The position numbers were made by a program, and so were the translations under genes. A model generated the notes under the pieces. That model was not told the origin of the DNA. It searched no databases and was given only the letters and a program-made list of their open reading frames with translations. From Burkholderia sp052045245 (lineage in GTDB: Bacteria; Pseudomonadota; Gammaproteobacteria; Burkholderiales; Burkholderiaceae): 64,000 bases of DNA. The stretch is taken from contig NZ_JBQEON010000017.1 of NCBI RefSeq assembly GCF_052045245.1, positions 1-64,000 on the forward strand. The letters run 5' to 3'. Positions within the stretch are counted from its first letter, which is position 1. Each line of letters starts with the position of its first letter. This document shows positions 51,698 to 60,878 of this stretch, piece by piece.

Positions 51698-51792
51698 GTT
51701 TTTCCTCGTAGGCCTTTGGGGTGGGGATTGAGGTGGCAGAAAACTCAATCGCAACAAGGGTTTGTGAGAAAATCGACGACATTCGCGGAAAG

Positions 51793-51803
51793 TGGTCATA
51801 CCA
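51793..51803. promoter_or_regulatory. candidate GlcC operator 2
   Basis: An identical TGGTCATACCA, ending two bases before the regulator's start codon. The two copies are 106 bp apart (about ten helical turns), which suits looping and autoregulation. Confidence 0.78.
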
Positions 51804-51805
51804 GT

Positions 51806-52576
51806 ATGGAAATGCAGAATCGCCAAGCGCCGGCGCGCAATGTCGCCGATGTCGTTGCCGAGCGGATCGAGCGGTTGATCGTCGACGGCGTGCTGAAGGC
51901 CGGCCAGGCGCTGCCGTCCGAGCGGCGGCTCACCGAGAAGCTCGGCGTGTCGCGCACGGCCGTGCGCGAAGGCATGAAACTGCTGCGCGCGCGCGGGATC
52001 ATCGACACGACGCACGGCAAGGGTTCGTTCGTCGCGAGCCTGACCCCGCAGCGCGAAGTCTCGCCGATGATGCATCTGCTCGGCTCGCAGCCGCGCACGC
52101 TGTACGACCTGTTCGAGGTGCGCGGCATGCTCGAGACCGAAGCCGCGCGGCTCGCCGCGTTGCGCGGCACGCCCGCCGACTTCATCCTGATCAAGCGCCG
52201 CTACGAGGAAATGACCGCGGCCGATGCGCAGGATCTCGATCCGGCCGCGCGTGCGAAGCTCGACCATGCGTTCCATCTCGCGATCTGCGAGGCGTCGCAC
52301 AATCCGGTGCTCGTCAACACGCTGCAGTCGCTGACCGATCTGCTGCTCAGTTCCGTGTTCGCGTCGGTGAACAACCTCTATCACCGCGAGCCGTTGAAGA
52401 AGCAGATCGACCGTCAGCACGCGCGGCTTTACAACGCGGTGACCGGGCGGCTGCCCGACCAGGCGCGCAAGGCCGCGAGCGAACATATCCGGCAGTGCGT
52501 CGACTATCTGCGCGAGATCGAAGAGGAGGAGCAGCGGCTCGTGCGCTCGACGCTGCGCCTCGAAGGATGGACCTGA
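51806..52576 (+). CDS. glcC: FadR-family (GntR) regulator of the glc operon
   Basis: A 256-residue GntR/FadR regulator. The winged HTH is at about residues 10-75 (IERLIVDGVLKAGQALPSERRLTEKLGVSRTAVREGMKLLRARGIIDTTHGKGSFV). The helical FCD ligand domain follows, with metal-binding Asp/His in DHAFHLAICEASHN and RQHARLYNAV. The start MEMQNRQAPARN abuts an operator copy. Divergence from glcD and family identity indicate the glycolate-responsive regulator GlcC; LldR/PdhR-type specificity cannot be excluded by eye. Confidence 0.87.
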   Translation: MEMQNRQAPARNVADVVAERIERLIVDGVLKAGQALPSERRLTEKLGVSRTAVREGMKLLRARGIIDTTHGKGSFVASLTPQREVSPMMHLLGSQPRTLYDLFEVRGMLETEAARLAALRGTPADFILIKRRYEEMTAADAQDLDPAARAKLDHAFHLAICEASHNPVLVNTLQSLTDLLLSSVFASVNNLYHREPLKKQIDRQHARLYNAVTGRLPDQARKAASEHIRQCVDYLREIEEEEQRLVRSTLRLEGWT

Positions 52577-52784
52577 CTTGAGCCGCGTGACTGCGTGAGA
52601 CCGTTTCCGGTTTCCGCCATGACGTGAATCAAGCATGTCGCGCTGGCGATGCGGTCTGACGGACGAATATGTCACAATGTGATCCATTCGATGCGTGGCC
52701 CGATACGACCCGTTTCACCTTTGCGCGACACGCGCATTGGCCGTTGATCGTGACGCGCCGCCGATCCTTGAAGGAGGACGTTGC

Positions 52785-54266
52785 ATGTCGATTCCGATAC
52801 GTGACGACGGGCCCGAGGCCCGCGCCGTCCAGATCCTGCATCGCCCCGTCTGCGACCTGCTCGGCTGTGCATGGCCGATCGTGCTCGCGGGCATGGGCGG
52901 CGTTGCGCGCGCGGAGCTCGCGAGTGCGGTGAGTGCCGCCGGCGGGTTCGGCTTTCTCGGGATGGTGCGCGAGCCGGTCGCGCTGATCCGGCGCGAAGTC
53001 GAGCAGGTGCGCGCGGCGACCGAGCGGCCGTTCGGTGTGAACCTGATTCCTGCGTCGACGCCGCCCGAGTTGCTCGATGCGCAGCTCGATGCGTGTATCG
53101 AACTGCGTGTGCCGGTGGTCGCGCTGTTCTGGGACGTGATGCCGGGCGTCGTGCGGCGGTTGCGCGATGCGGGTGTGCGCGTGGTGCATCAGGTCGGGTC
53201 GCTCGACGATGCGTGCGCGGCCGAGGCGGCCGGTGCGCAGGCGCTGATCGTTCAGGGACGCGAGGCTGGCGGTCATGTGCGCGGCGATCGGCCGTTGGCG
53301 GCGTTGCTGCCCGACGTGGTGCGTGCGACGCGGTTGCCGGTGCTCGCGGCGGGCGGGATCGTCGACGGCGCGGACGTGGCCGCCGTGATGGCGCTGGGTG
53401 CGCAGGGCGCGGTAATGGGCACGGCCTTCATTGCCACGCACGAGTCGTTCGCGCATCCGTATCACCAGCAGCGGATCGTCGACGCGCGTGAAGGCGACAC
53501 GCTGTTGACCGATATCTTTCATATCAACTGGCCGCGCGGTGCGCGGGTTCGCGTGCTGCCGTCGAGTGTGACGCGCGGCGAGCGCGGCGATCCGTTCGGT
53601 GACGAGCGTGTTGCGATCGGCGATGAGGAAGGGCGGCCGATCTACCTGTTCAGTACCGACTCGCCGCTGCGGACGATGACCGGCGATTTCGAGGCGATGG
53701 CGCTGTATGCGGGCACGGGGGCAGGGCGGATCGGTGCGATCGAATCGGCCGGGGATGTGCTGCGCCGGATCGTGCTCGATGCGGCGGCGATCGTCGAGAA
53801 GGACGCGGTGACGTTACCGGCGGGCGTGACGGATGAGAATCGCACGGCGTTGCTCGCGGCACTCGACGAGTTGCTGGAGGCGGAGCGTGCGGGGGCGCGG
53901 GTGGCGTCGGAGACGGCGGCCGAGGTTAATGAGGATGCCGAACTCCATCGGCTGATCGCGCATATCCGCCAGGATGAGGCGCACTGGTGCAGCGTGCTCG
54001 TCGATGCGATCCGCACGCTCGGTGCGACGCCTACGCGTGCGACGGGCTCGTTCTATGAAAAGGCGATGGCGATCGACGATGTGGCCGAGCGGATGGCGTT
54101 CTTGAACCGCGGGCAGCGGTGGGTCGTGCGCAAGCTGCAGGCGCTGCTGCCGACGCTCGCGGATCCGGATATTCATCACGCGCTGTCGTTGATGCTGGTC
54201 GCGCATGAGAAGAATATCGGGGCGGTGGATGTGCGGTTGAGGGCGGGCGGGGCGGGCGACGCGTAG
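52785..54266 (+). CDS. nitronate monooxygenase with extra C-terminal helical domain
   Basis: A 493-residue protein. Residues about 15-330 are an FMN TIM-barrel of the nitronate monooxygenase/2-nitropropane dioxygenase family (WPIVLAGMGGVARAELASAVSAAGGFGFLGM; AQALIVQGREAGGHVRG; PVLAAGGIVDGADVAAVMALGAQGAVMGTAF). The last ~130 residues (LHRLIAHIRQDEAHWCSVLVDAIRTLGA...FLNRGQRWVVRKLQALLP) form a separate four-helix, ferritin-like domain that I recall as DUF6306. Start MSIPIRDDGP follows GGAGG. The family oxidises alkyl nitronates such as propionate-3-nitronate. The role of the extra domain is unknown. Confidence 0.87.
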   Translation: MSIPIRDDGPEARAVQILHRPVCDLLGCAWPIVLAGMGGVARAELASAVSAAGGFGFLGMVREPVALIRREVEQVRAATERPFGVNLIPASTPPELLDAQLDACIELRVPVVALFWDVMPGVVRRLRDAGVRVVHQVGSLDDACAAEAAGAQALIVQGREAGGHVRGDRPLAALLPDVVRATRLPVLAAGGIVDGADVAAVMALGAQGAVMGTAFIATHESFAHPYHQQRIVDAREGDTLLTDIFHINWPRGARVRVLPSSVTRGERGDPFGDERVAIGDEEGRPIYLFSTDSPLRTMTGDFEAMALYAGTGAGRIGAIESAGDVLRRIVLDAAAIVEKDAVTLPAGVTDENRTALLAALDELLEAERAGARVASETAAEVNEDAELHRLIAHIRQDEAHWCSVLVDAIRTLGATPTRATGSFYEKAMAIDDVAERMAFLNRGQRWVVRKLQALLPTLADPDIHHALSLMLVAHEKNIGAVDVRLRAGGAGDA

Positions 54267-54366
54267 TCGGGCCTGCGAGACATCCGGCGTCCGACCCGGC
54301 GGGAGCGCCGAAAGGCGGGAAACCGCGACGGCAGTCCGTCGCCGGCCACGCTTGCCGGCGATGGCG

Positions 54367-55488
54367 TCAGCCGTCGAACGGCGCCAGCTCGTAACTCGTG
54401 CTCCGGCCGCCGGACAACGAACGTCGCAGCACACCGTGCGAGACGAGTTCGCCGATATCGCGTAGCGCCGTATCTTGCGAGCACTTTGCGAGGGCTGCCC
54501 ATTTGGTGGTCGTCAGCTTTCCTTCGAAGCCGTCGAGCAAGCGGTTCATGACCTTGGCCTGGCGTTCGTTCATCGCGAGGCCCGCATATCGTTGCCAGAA
54601 GCGCGCCTTGACCAGGACCGCATCGAGCGTCGTGTGCGCGTGATCGACGGCCCGCCCCAGGGTGTTCAGAAACCACGCGAGCCATTCGGTGACGTCGAGC
54701 GAACCGCGCTGCGTACGCTCCAGCACGTCGTAGTACGCGTTGCGTTCGCGCTGGATTTGCGCCGACAGGCTATAGAAACGTTGTGGACTCCGATCGGCGC
54801 GCGCCAGCACCAGATCCCCGAGCGCGCGCGCGATACGGCCGTTGCCGTCGTCGAACGGATGGAGCGTGACGAACCACAGGTGGGCCAGGCCGGCCCGGAT
54901 CAGCAAAGGCTCGGCCGGCGACGCATTGAGCCATGCGAGAAAGCGGTGGATCTCGCTGGTCAGGCGCGAGGCGGGCGGTGCTTCGACATGCACGCGCTGC
55001 CGGCCGATCGGCCCGGACACCACCTGCATCGGCCCGCTCGCGTCCGTACGCCATGCGCCGACCGTGATTCGCGACATCCCCGAATAGCCGGTCGGGAAAA
55101 GAGCGGCATGCCACCCGCACAAGCGGCTTTCGGTGACCGGCGCCGCCGAATGGGTCGTCGCATCCAGCACCATGTCGACCACGCCCTCGACGTGGCGATC
55201 GACTGGCGCCAGCGCACCGATATCGACACCCAGCCGGCGCGCAATCGACGATCGAACCGATGCGACGTTCAGGCTTTCGCCCTCGATGGCACTGGTCTTG
55301 ACGACGTCCTCCGTCAGCGCGGCCAGGCTGGCCTCGCCGCGCAGCGACCGGCCGATATCCGCCAATCGCCCGACCAGCATGCCTTGCGCACGGCTGACGT
55401 CGGCGAGTGGCGCGGCGAGTGTCGTGAGGTCGAAGCGCCATGCAGGCCAGTCGGCCGACTCCCAGATGAAGGTGTAATCTCCGCTCAT
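54367..55488 (-). CDS. Fic-family protein (class II, DUF4172-type N-terminus)
   Basis: A 373-residue Fic protein, start MSGDYTFIWESADWPAWRF (an ATG 13 codons earlier is possible). The active site HPFDDGNGRIAR is at about residues 210-221. The autoinhibitory helix TSAIEG, of the form (S/T)xxxE(G/N), is at about 65-70, so it is a class II enzyme that silences itself. The C-terminal ~80 residues contain a winged HTH (LTTTKWAALAKCSQDTALRDIGELVSHGVLRRS). Fic proteins usually AMPylate target proteins. The HTH and an operator cluster around the start suggest it also regulates its own gene. Confidence 0.9.
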   Translation of the reverse strand: MSGDYTFIWESADWPAWRFDLTTLAAPLADVSRAQGMLVGRLADIGRSLRGEASLAALTEDVVKTSAIEGESLNVASVRSSIARRLGVDIGALAPVDRHVEGVVDMVLDATTHSAAPVTESRLCGWHAALFPTGYSGMSRITVGAWRTDASGPMQVVSGPIGRQRVHVEAPPASRLTSEIHRFLAWLNASPAEPLLIRAGLAHLWFVTLHPFDDGNGRIARALGDLVLARADRSPQRFYSLSAQIQRERNAYYDVLERTQRGSLDVTEWLAWFLNTLGRAVDHAHTTLDAVLVKARFWQRYAGLAMNERQAKVMNRLLDGFEGKLTTTKWAALAKCSQDTALRDIGELVSHGVLRRSLSGGRSTSYELAPFDG

Positions 55489-55572
55489 GATGCGGAGATT
55501 ATCCCACCGATTCGCCGCGCGATTCAATATTCACCGCAAATTCTGCGGAGAATAGCCGCTCTATTCACCGCA
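55476..55572. promoter_or_regulatory. cluster of inverted repeats over the fic start and promoter
   Basis: Five copies of one half-site, TGCGGWGAWT or its complement. The arms AATCTCCGC and GCGGAGATT (55476-55500) flank the fic start codon. ATTCACCGCA (55529-55538) pairs with TGCGGAGAAT (55544-55553), and a lone ATTCACCGCA lies at 55563-55572. A protein bound here would block both transcription and the start codon. Confidence 0.75.
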
Positions 55573-55592
55573 CCGTCAAACCCGGCGGAACC

Positions 55593-55616
55593 AAAAAAAA
55601 GCCCGCCGAAGCGGGC
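55593..55616 (-). terminator. terminator of the sugar-uptake operon
   Basis: Stem GCCCGC / GCGGGC with a 4-base loop (55601-55616), followed on the minus strand by eight T (55593-55600). It lies 50 bases after the last permease gene. Confidence 0.92.
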
Positions 55617-55665
55617 AACCTCTCGATGAAGAGGGGGAGATCCGAATCCTCAGGGCCGCATCCAT

Positions 55666-56517
55666 TCAACCCTTCGTCGCCCCGAACGTGAGCCCCGCGA
55701 CGAAGTGTTTTTGCATCGCGAAGAACATCGCGACGGACGGCAACGCGGCGAGAATCGACCCGGCCGACACGAGATTCCACGACGTCGTCCATTGCCCCTT
55801 CAGCGCCGCCACCCCCGCGGTAATCGGCGCAGCCTCGTCGCCTTGCGTGAGACACAGCGCCCAGAAGTAGTCGTTCCACACGAACGTAAACACGAGAATC
55901 GCGAGCGCAGCCAGCGCCGGCCGGATCAACGGCAGCACGATCCGCCAGAACACCGTCCACTCGCCCGCGCCTTCGATCCGCGCCGCCTCGATCAGCTCGA
56001 ACGGCAACTGCTTGATGAAATTGCGCAGAAACAGCGTGCAGAACCCCGTCTGAAACGCGACGTGAAACAGAATCAGCGCCTCGACCGTATTGAACAACCC
56101 AAGCCTGAGCGAGAGATCGCGAACGGGAATCATCAACACCTGCACCGGCACGAAATTCCCCGCGACGAATGTCCCGAACAACGCGGCATTCCCGCGAAAC
56201 CGATAAGTCGCCAGCGCGAACCCGGCCATCGCCGCGAGCGCGATCGAGCCGACCACCGACGGCACCGTGATCTGCACGCTGTTCCAGAAGTAATGCAGCA
56301 TCGGCGACGTGGTCAGCGCGTCGCGATAGTTCTCGATCATCGAGAAGTGCCGCGGCCAGCCCCAGTAGTGACCTTCGACCAGTTCCTCGGTCGAGCGCAC
56401 CGACGTGATGAACACCGCGATCATCGGCAGCAGCCAGATCACCAGTGCGACGGGCAGCGACAGCTTGTACAGCCGGCGCGAGACCGGCTTCCAGTGGGCA
56501 ACGGGTGTCGGAAACAT
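55666..56517 (-). CDS. ABC sugar transporter permease (MalG-type, CUT1)
   Basis: A 283-residue inner-membrane permease with six expected helices, start MFPTPVAHWKPVSRRLYKLSLPV. The EAA loop that docks the ATPase is ELIEAARIEGAGEWTVFWRIVLPLIRPAL. It pairs with the MalF-type permease 20 bp upstream. Last gene of the uptake operon, followed by a strong terminator. Confidence 0.92.
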   Translation of the reverse strand: MFPTPVAHWKPVSRRLYKLSLPVALVIWLLPMIAVFITSVRSTEELVEGHYWGWPRHFSMIENYRDALTTSPMLHYFWNSVQITVPSVVGSIALAAMAGFALATYRFRGNAALFGTFVAGNFVPVQVLMIPVRDLSLRLGLFNTVEALILFHVAFQTGFCTLFLRNFIKQLPFELIEAARIEGAGEWTVFWRIVLPLIRPALAALAILVFTFVWNDYFWALCLTQGDEAAPITAGVAALKGQWTTSWNLVSAGSILAALPSVAMFFAMQKHFVAGLTFGATKG

Positions 56518-56537
56518 GATGAATGCACTCCCGAAAG

Positions 56538-57497
56538 TCACTGCTCGTTGCGCAGCAGGCGGCGCAACTGGAACACGATGTAGACGAGCATGATCGCGAA
56601 CAGCACGACGGCGATCGCCGCGGAATAGCCGAGCCGGTAGTACTTGATCGCCTGGTCGTACATGTAATACGCGAGCACGGTCGAACTCTCGAACGGGCCG
56701 CCGCCCGTCATCACCGAAATGAGGTCGAAGCTGCGCAGCGCGCCGATCACCGTGACGACGATCGCCATGAACGTGGTCGGCCGCAACTGCGGCAGCACGA
56801 CGTGCCACAGCAGCGCGAAGCCGCGCGCGCCTTCCATCCGCGCCGCTTCGATCTGCTCGGGGTTCACCGACGTGAGGCCGGTCAGGTAAAGGATCATGCA
56901 ATACGCGGTCTGCGGCCACAGCGCGGCGAACACGATGCCGAACGTCGCATAGCGCGCATCGCCGAGCACCGGGATCCCGTGCCCGGCGAGCAGCGCGAGC
57001 AGCCCGAAGGTCGGATCGTAGAACCACGAGAAGATCAGGCCGACGACCACGCCCGACAACACGAACGGCGCGAAGAACAGCGACTTCACGAGCCGGATGC
57101 CGGCGACCGCCTGGTTCAGGTACAGCGCGAGCGCGAGGCCGAGCGGCGGCGCGAGCATGAACAGCGCGAGCCAGATCACGTTGTTGCGCAGCGCGGTATA
57201 GAACGTCGGCGCGTGCAGCAGCTCGACGTAGTTTGCGAGACCGACGAACGTGCGCTCGGTCATCCCGTCCCAGTTGCAGAGGCTCAACCACAACGTCGAC
57301 AGGATCGGCCAGATCACATAGACGGCAACCATGGCGCACGCAGGCGCGAGAAAGAGCCACGCGGCGCGCCGCTGGCGCCGCACGGCCGGGGACGGGCGGC
57401 GCGCGGGCAGCGCGGTGGCGGCGGATGCGCCACGCGGCGGCGGAGAGGCGCCAGCGCCGGCGCCGGCGGGCGGGATGGACGTGATCGGACGAGACAC
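56538..57497 (-). CDS. ABC sugar transporter permease (MalF-type, CUT1)
   Basis: A 319-residue permease. About 40 Pro/Ala/Arg-rich N-terminal residues precede the first membrane helix (AAWLFLAPACAMVAVYVIWPIL). The EAA loop is EQIEAARMEGARGFALLWHVVLPQLRPT. It lies between the binding-protein gene and the MalG-type permease. The disordered leader may be overcalled if translation starts later. Confidence 0.92.
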   Translation of the reverse strand: MSRPITSIPPAGAGAGASPPPRGASAATALPARRPSPAVRRQRRAAWLFLAPACAMVAVYVIWPILSTLWLSLCNWDGMTERTFVGLANYVELLHAPTFYTALRNNVIWLALFMLAPPLGLALALYLNQAVAGIRLVKSLFFAPFVLSGVVVGLIFSWFYDPTFGLLALLAGHGIPVLGDARYATFGIVFAALWPQTAYCMILYLTGLTSVNPEQIEAARMEGARGFALLWHVVLPQLRPTTFMAIVVTVIGALRSFDLISVMTGGGPFESSTVLAYYMYDQAIKYYRLGYSAAIAVVLFAIMLVYIVFQLRRLLRNEQ

Positions 57498-57517
57498 GGC
57501 AAGCCTCCTGGGCGGAC

Positions 57518-57538
57518 GCGGCGGCCCACGGCCGCCGC
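57518..57538 (-). other. intra-operon hairpin after the binding-protein gene
   Basis: Perfect 9-bp stem GCGGCGGCC / GGCCGCCGC with a 3-base loop, 13 bases after the binding-protein stop and before the permeases. Such hairpins often protect the binding-protein message and lower permease expression. Confidence 0.6.
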
Positions 57539-57551
57539 CTGGGTCACGCGG

Positions 57552-58811
57552 TTACTTCTTGTAGATCCGCTTGCGGGTCTGCTCGAGTTGCGCGAGCACG
57601 GTATCGAGCTGCGCGGGATTCGCGATGAACTGCTGCATCCCCTTCATCCCTTCGTCGGCCATTTCCTTCGTCATGTCGCGGTCGTAGAACTGCGCGACGC
57701 CACCCTGGGTGTCGGCGAGGATCCGGAAGCCGATCCGCGAGATCGGATCGGCCGGCTCCGGCGACTTGCTGTTGGCCGACAGCGAACCGAGCCCTTCCGC
57801 GAGCTTCGCGCCCATCTCCGGCGTTTCGACGAACGCGAGGAACGTGTGCGCGTCGGCCTTGTTCTTCGCCTTGGTCGGGATGTGCAGCGATTCGACCGGG
57901 CCGTCCTCGGCGGTCGGCACCTTCGGGTCGATGATCGGGAAGCGGTAATAGCCCATCTCCTGCTTCACGTTCGGCGGAAAGCCCGCCGCGATGAAGGTGC
58001 CCATCAGCATCATCGCGGCCTTGCCCTGGAACAGGAACGGCTGGGCGCCGTCGAGATCGTAGGACAGCGCGTTGTCGATGAAGTAGCCGGCATCGATCAG
58101 CGATTTCCACGTCGTGTAGACCTTCTTCACGCGCGGGTCGGTGTACGGCACGTCGCCGGCCATCAGCTGCTGGTGGAACGCGTTGCCGTTCAGGCGCAGG
58201 TCGAGATAGTCGAACCAGCCGGCGAGCGTCCAGGCGTCGCGCCCGCCGACCGCGATCGGCGTGATGCCGGCCGCCTTCAGCTTCTTGCACGCGTCGAGAA
58301 ACTGGTCCCAGGTCTTCGGCTCGTCGGCGATGCCGACCTTGCTGAACAGGTCCTTGCGGTAGAACAGCCCCCACGAGTAGTAGACGGTGGGCGCCGCATA
58401 CTGCTTGCCGTTGTACGACGACGCGCTGCGCGTCGACGCGTACATCGCGCCCCAGCCGTTCTTCGTCCAGTCGCCGCTCAGGTCCTCGAACAGCCCGCGC
58501 CTCGCGTAGTACGCCATCCGCTCGCCCGCGTGCCAGTTCACGACGTCCGGCGCGACGGTCGTGAGCCACGCGGGGAGCTGCACCTTGTACGCTTCCTCGT
58601 CGACGAAGGTGGGCTTCACGTCGATGTCGGGATGGGCCTTGTGGAACGCTTCGATCGTCGACTGCCAGACCGCGCGCTGGCTGGCGCCCTTGAACGCGAT
58701 GTTGATCGTCAGCGTGCCCGCGTCGGCCGGCGCCGCGGCGCAGAACGAGGCGAACGCGATGGCGGCGGCGGTCGCAAGGCGGGCGGCGACGCGAAGGGGG
58801 CGATGTGTCAT
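57552..58811 (-). CDS. ABC sugar transporter substrate-binding protein
   Basis: A 419-residue periplasmic protein with a Sec signal (MTHRPLRVAARLATAAAIAFASFCAAAPADA). The mature part is a cluster-B binding protein (LTINIAFKGASQRAVWQSTIEAFHKAHPDIDVKP; WDQFLDACKKLKAAGITPIAVGGRDAW; FQGKAAMMLMGTFIAAGF). It delivers an oligosaccharide to the two permeases. The GH42 gene directly upstream suggests a beta-galactoside. Confidence 0.92.
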   Translation of the reverse strand: MTHRPLRVAARLATAAAIAFASFCAAAPADAGTLTINIAFKGASQRAVWQSTIEAFHKAHPDIDVKPTFVDEEAYKVQLPAWLTTVAPDVVNWHAGERMAYYARRGLFEDLSGDWTKNGWGAMYASTRSASSYNGKQYAAPTVYYSWGLFYRKDLFSKVGIADEPKTWDQFLDACKKLKAAGITPIAVGGRDAWTLAGWFDYLDLRLNGNAFHQQLMAGDVPYTDPRVKKVYTTWKSLIDAGYFIDNALSYDLDGAQPFLFQGKAAMMLMGTFIAAGFPPNVKQEMGYYRFPIIDPKVPTAEDGPVESLHIPTKAKNKADAHTFLAFVETPEMGAKLAEGLGSLSANSKSPEPADPISRIGFRILADTQGGVAQFYDRDMTKEMADEGMKGMQQFIANPAQLDTVLAQLEQTRKRIYKK

Positions 58812-58874
58812 GGGTGTCTCCAGTCCTGTGTGTCGTTGTGCGTGACCGGCGCAGCGTGGCGCCGGGGGCGGTTG

Positions 58875-60869
58875 CTACGAACGGCTTCGATACACGGCCA
58901 CGCCTTGCGGCTCGACCTGCGCGGCGCCGACCACGAACGCGGACGGCGGCACCGCGTCGATCGTGTGCGGCGTGTCGCGGTAGTTGAATACGTAGGTCAA
59001 GCCGCCGCGCCGGCTCACGCGTATGCCTTCGCCGAGCGGCGTCGGGGCCAGGCCGGCTTCGGCCGCGACGTCGGCGAACAGGCGCGCGGTGGTCGCATCG
59101 TCGAACAGCGCCGCCCAGTAGTGCAGCGTGCCGTGCGATATGCAGGCCGGATGACCGTCGGCGAAGCGCGCACGCACGACGCTGCGTGCCGCGTTCTCGT
59201 CGAGCGCGACGAGGTCGCGCCAGTGACGGGCGTCGCCGATGAGCGGTGCGCCGTCGCGCAACGTGCCGTCGATCCGCTCGGTCACGTTCGGCCGCAGCGA
59301 TTCGACGCGCCATACGCGCACCGGCAGGATCGATGCGAGCGGGCCGGGCGGCAGCGTCGGCGGAATCTGCAGGTCGGCGGTCTTCGAACCGGTGCGCGGG
59401 CCGAACACCGCGTGCGCGCCCGACGCGGCGAGCCGGGCCGCGAAATCGTCCGGCACGATCGGCAGCGGCGGCACGACGACGAGCCGGTAGCCGTCGAGCG
59501 GCGCATGCGCGGAAACGATGTCGACGTCGAGGCCGAGCGAGCGCAGCGCCGAGTAATACTCGAACGCGAAGCGCGGGTAGTGGAAATCGGCGCCTTGCGG
59601 CTGCACGTCGAACAGCCACTTCGCTTCATAGTCGAACACGAGCGCGACGGGCGCACGCACCGCGCCGTTCGCGTCGGCACCGGCGCCCGCGTCGAGCACG
59701 GCGGCGATCTCCTGCGCGACGCGCTGCGCTTCGCGGCCGCCTTCGTCGAGCCGATCGTCGGGCGTGTGCAGGCCCGCATGCATCTGTTCCTGCGCGAACG
59801 GCGCCTGCCGCCAGCGGAAGTACGACACGCAGCCGGCGCCATGCGCGAACGCTTCCCAGCTCCACAGCCGCACCATGCCCGGCAGCGGCGCGGGGTTCCA
59901 ATGCGCCCAGTTCACGGGGCCCGGCTGCTGCTCCATCACCCAGAACGGCAGCTTCGACATCCCGCGATAGAGGTCGTGATTGAACGACGCGAAATCCGGA
60001 TGGCCGGTGCGCAGCCAGCGCGCCTTCACGTCGGGCGCGAACCATTGCTCCTCGAGCGCGCCGAGCGGGTAGCTGTCCCACGTCGCGATGTCGAGGTCAC
60101 GCGCCACGTCGTAATGGTCGAACTCGGTGAAGAGCTGCATGAAGTTGTGCGCGACGGGGCGGCCAGGCGAATGCGCGCGGATCACGTCGACCTGCATCCG
60201 GTGATAGCGCGCGACTTCGTCGGACGCAAAGCGCCGGTAGTCGAGGCGGTGCGACGGATGGGCTTCGGTCACGGTGCCGACGGGCGCGTCGACTTCGTCG
60301 AAATGCCGGTACTCCATGCTCCAGAACACGGTGCCCCAGGCGCGGTTCAGCGCGTCGATCGTCCCGTAGCGCGCCTTCAGCCATTCGCGAAACCGCACGA
60401 GCGCGGCGGGCGAGTAGCTGACGACCGTCTGATGGCAGCCGAGCTCGTTGTCGGTCTGCCAGTAACGCACGGCCGGGTGGCGGCCGTAGCGTTCGGCCAC
60501 CGCCGTGCAGATGCGGCGCGACGCTTCCAGATAGGTCGGCGACGAGAAGTCGTAGTGGCGGCGCGAGCCGAACTTGCGCGGCCGGCCGTCCGCGTCGATC
60601 GCGAGGATCTCGGGATGACGGTCGACGAGCCATTTCGGCGGTGTCGCGGTCGGCGTGCACATCACGATGTCGAGACCGGCCGCGCCGAGCACGTCGACCG
60701 CGCGGTCGAGCCAGCCCCAGTCGTATTCGCCTGGCGACGGCTCGATGCGGCTCCATGCGAATTCGGCGATTCGCACCTGCGCGATGCCGAGTGCCTGCAT
60801 CCGGCGGGCATCGCCGGCCCACATCGATTCCGGCCAGTGTTCCGGGTAGTAACAGACTCCGAGGCGCAT
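58875..60869 (-). CDS. beta-galactosidase, GH42 family
   Basis: A 664-residue intracellular GH42 enzyme that hydrolyses beta-galactosides. The acid/base Glu142 is in YWQTDNELGCHQ and the nucleophile Glu313 in FWVMEQQPGPVNW. The N-terminus MRLGVCYYPEHWPESMW is typical. An A4 trimerisation-like domain (VALVFDYEAKWLF) and a small C-terminal beta domain follow the TIM barrel. There is no signal peptide, so the substrate is imported first. It begins 9 bp after the ATPase gene. Confidence 0.93.
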   Translation of the reverse strand: MRLGVCYYPEHWPESMWAGDARRMQALGIAQVRIAEFAWSRIEPSPGEYDWGWLDRAVDVLGAAGLDIVMCTPTATPPKWLVDRHPEILAIDADGRPRKFGSRRHYDFSSPTYLEASRRICTAVAERYGRHPAVRYWQTDNELGCHQTVVSYSPAALVRFREWLKARYGTIDALNRAWGTVFWSMEYRHFDEVDAPVGTVTEAHPSHRLDYRRFASDEVARYHRMQVDVIRAHSPGRPVAHNFMQLFTEFDHYDVARDLDIATWDSYPLGALEEQWFAPDVKARWLRTGHPDFASFNHDLYRGMSKLPFWVMEQQPGPVNWAHWNPAPLPGMVRLWSWEAFAHGAGCVSYFRWRQAPFAQEQMHAGLHTPDDRLDEGGREAQRVAQEIAAVLDAGAGADANGAVRAPVALVFDYEAKWLFDVQPQGADFHYPRFAFEYYSALRSLGLDVDIVSAHAPLDGYRLVVVPPLPIVPDDFAARLAASGAHAVFGPRTGSKTADLQIPPTLPPGPLASILPVRVWRVESLRPNVTERIDGTLRDGAPLIGDARHWRDLVALDENAARSVVRARFADGHPACISHGTLHYWAALFDDATTARLFADVAAEAGLAPTPLGEGIRVSRRGGLTYVFNYRDTPHTIDAVPPSAFVVGAAQVEPQGVAVYRSRS

Positions 60870-60878
60870 GCCCGATCC

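Noticed and set aside
48995..52687. Single 1230-codon reading through glcE, glcD antisense and beyond
   Set aside because: Only its C-terminal part from 50083 is GlcE. The rest overlaps glcD and glcC in other frames, and the glcE start is fixed by the TGATG overlap with glcD.
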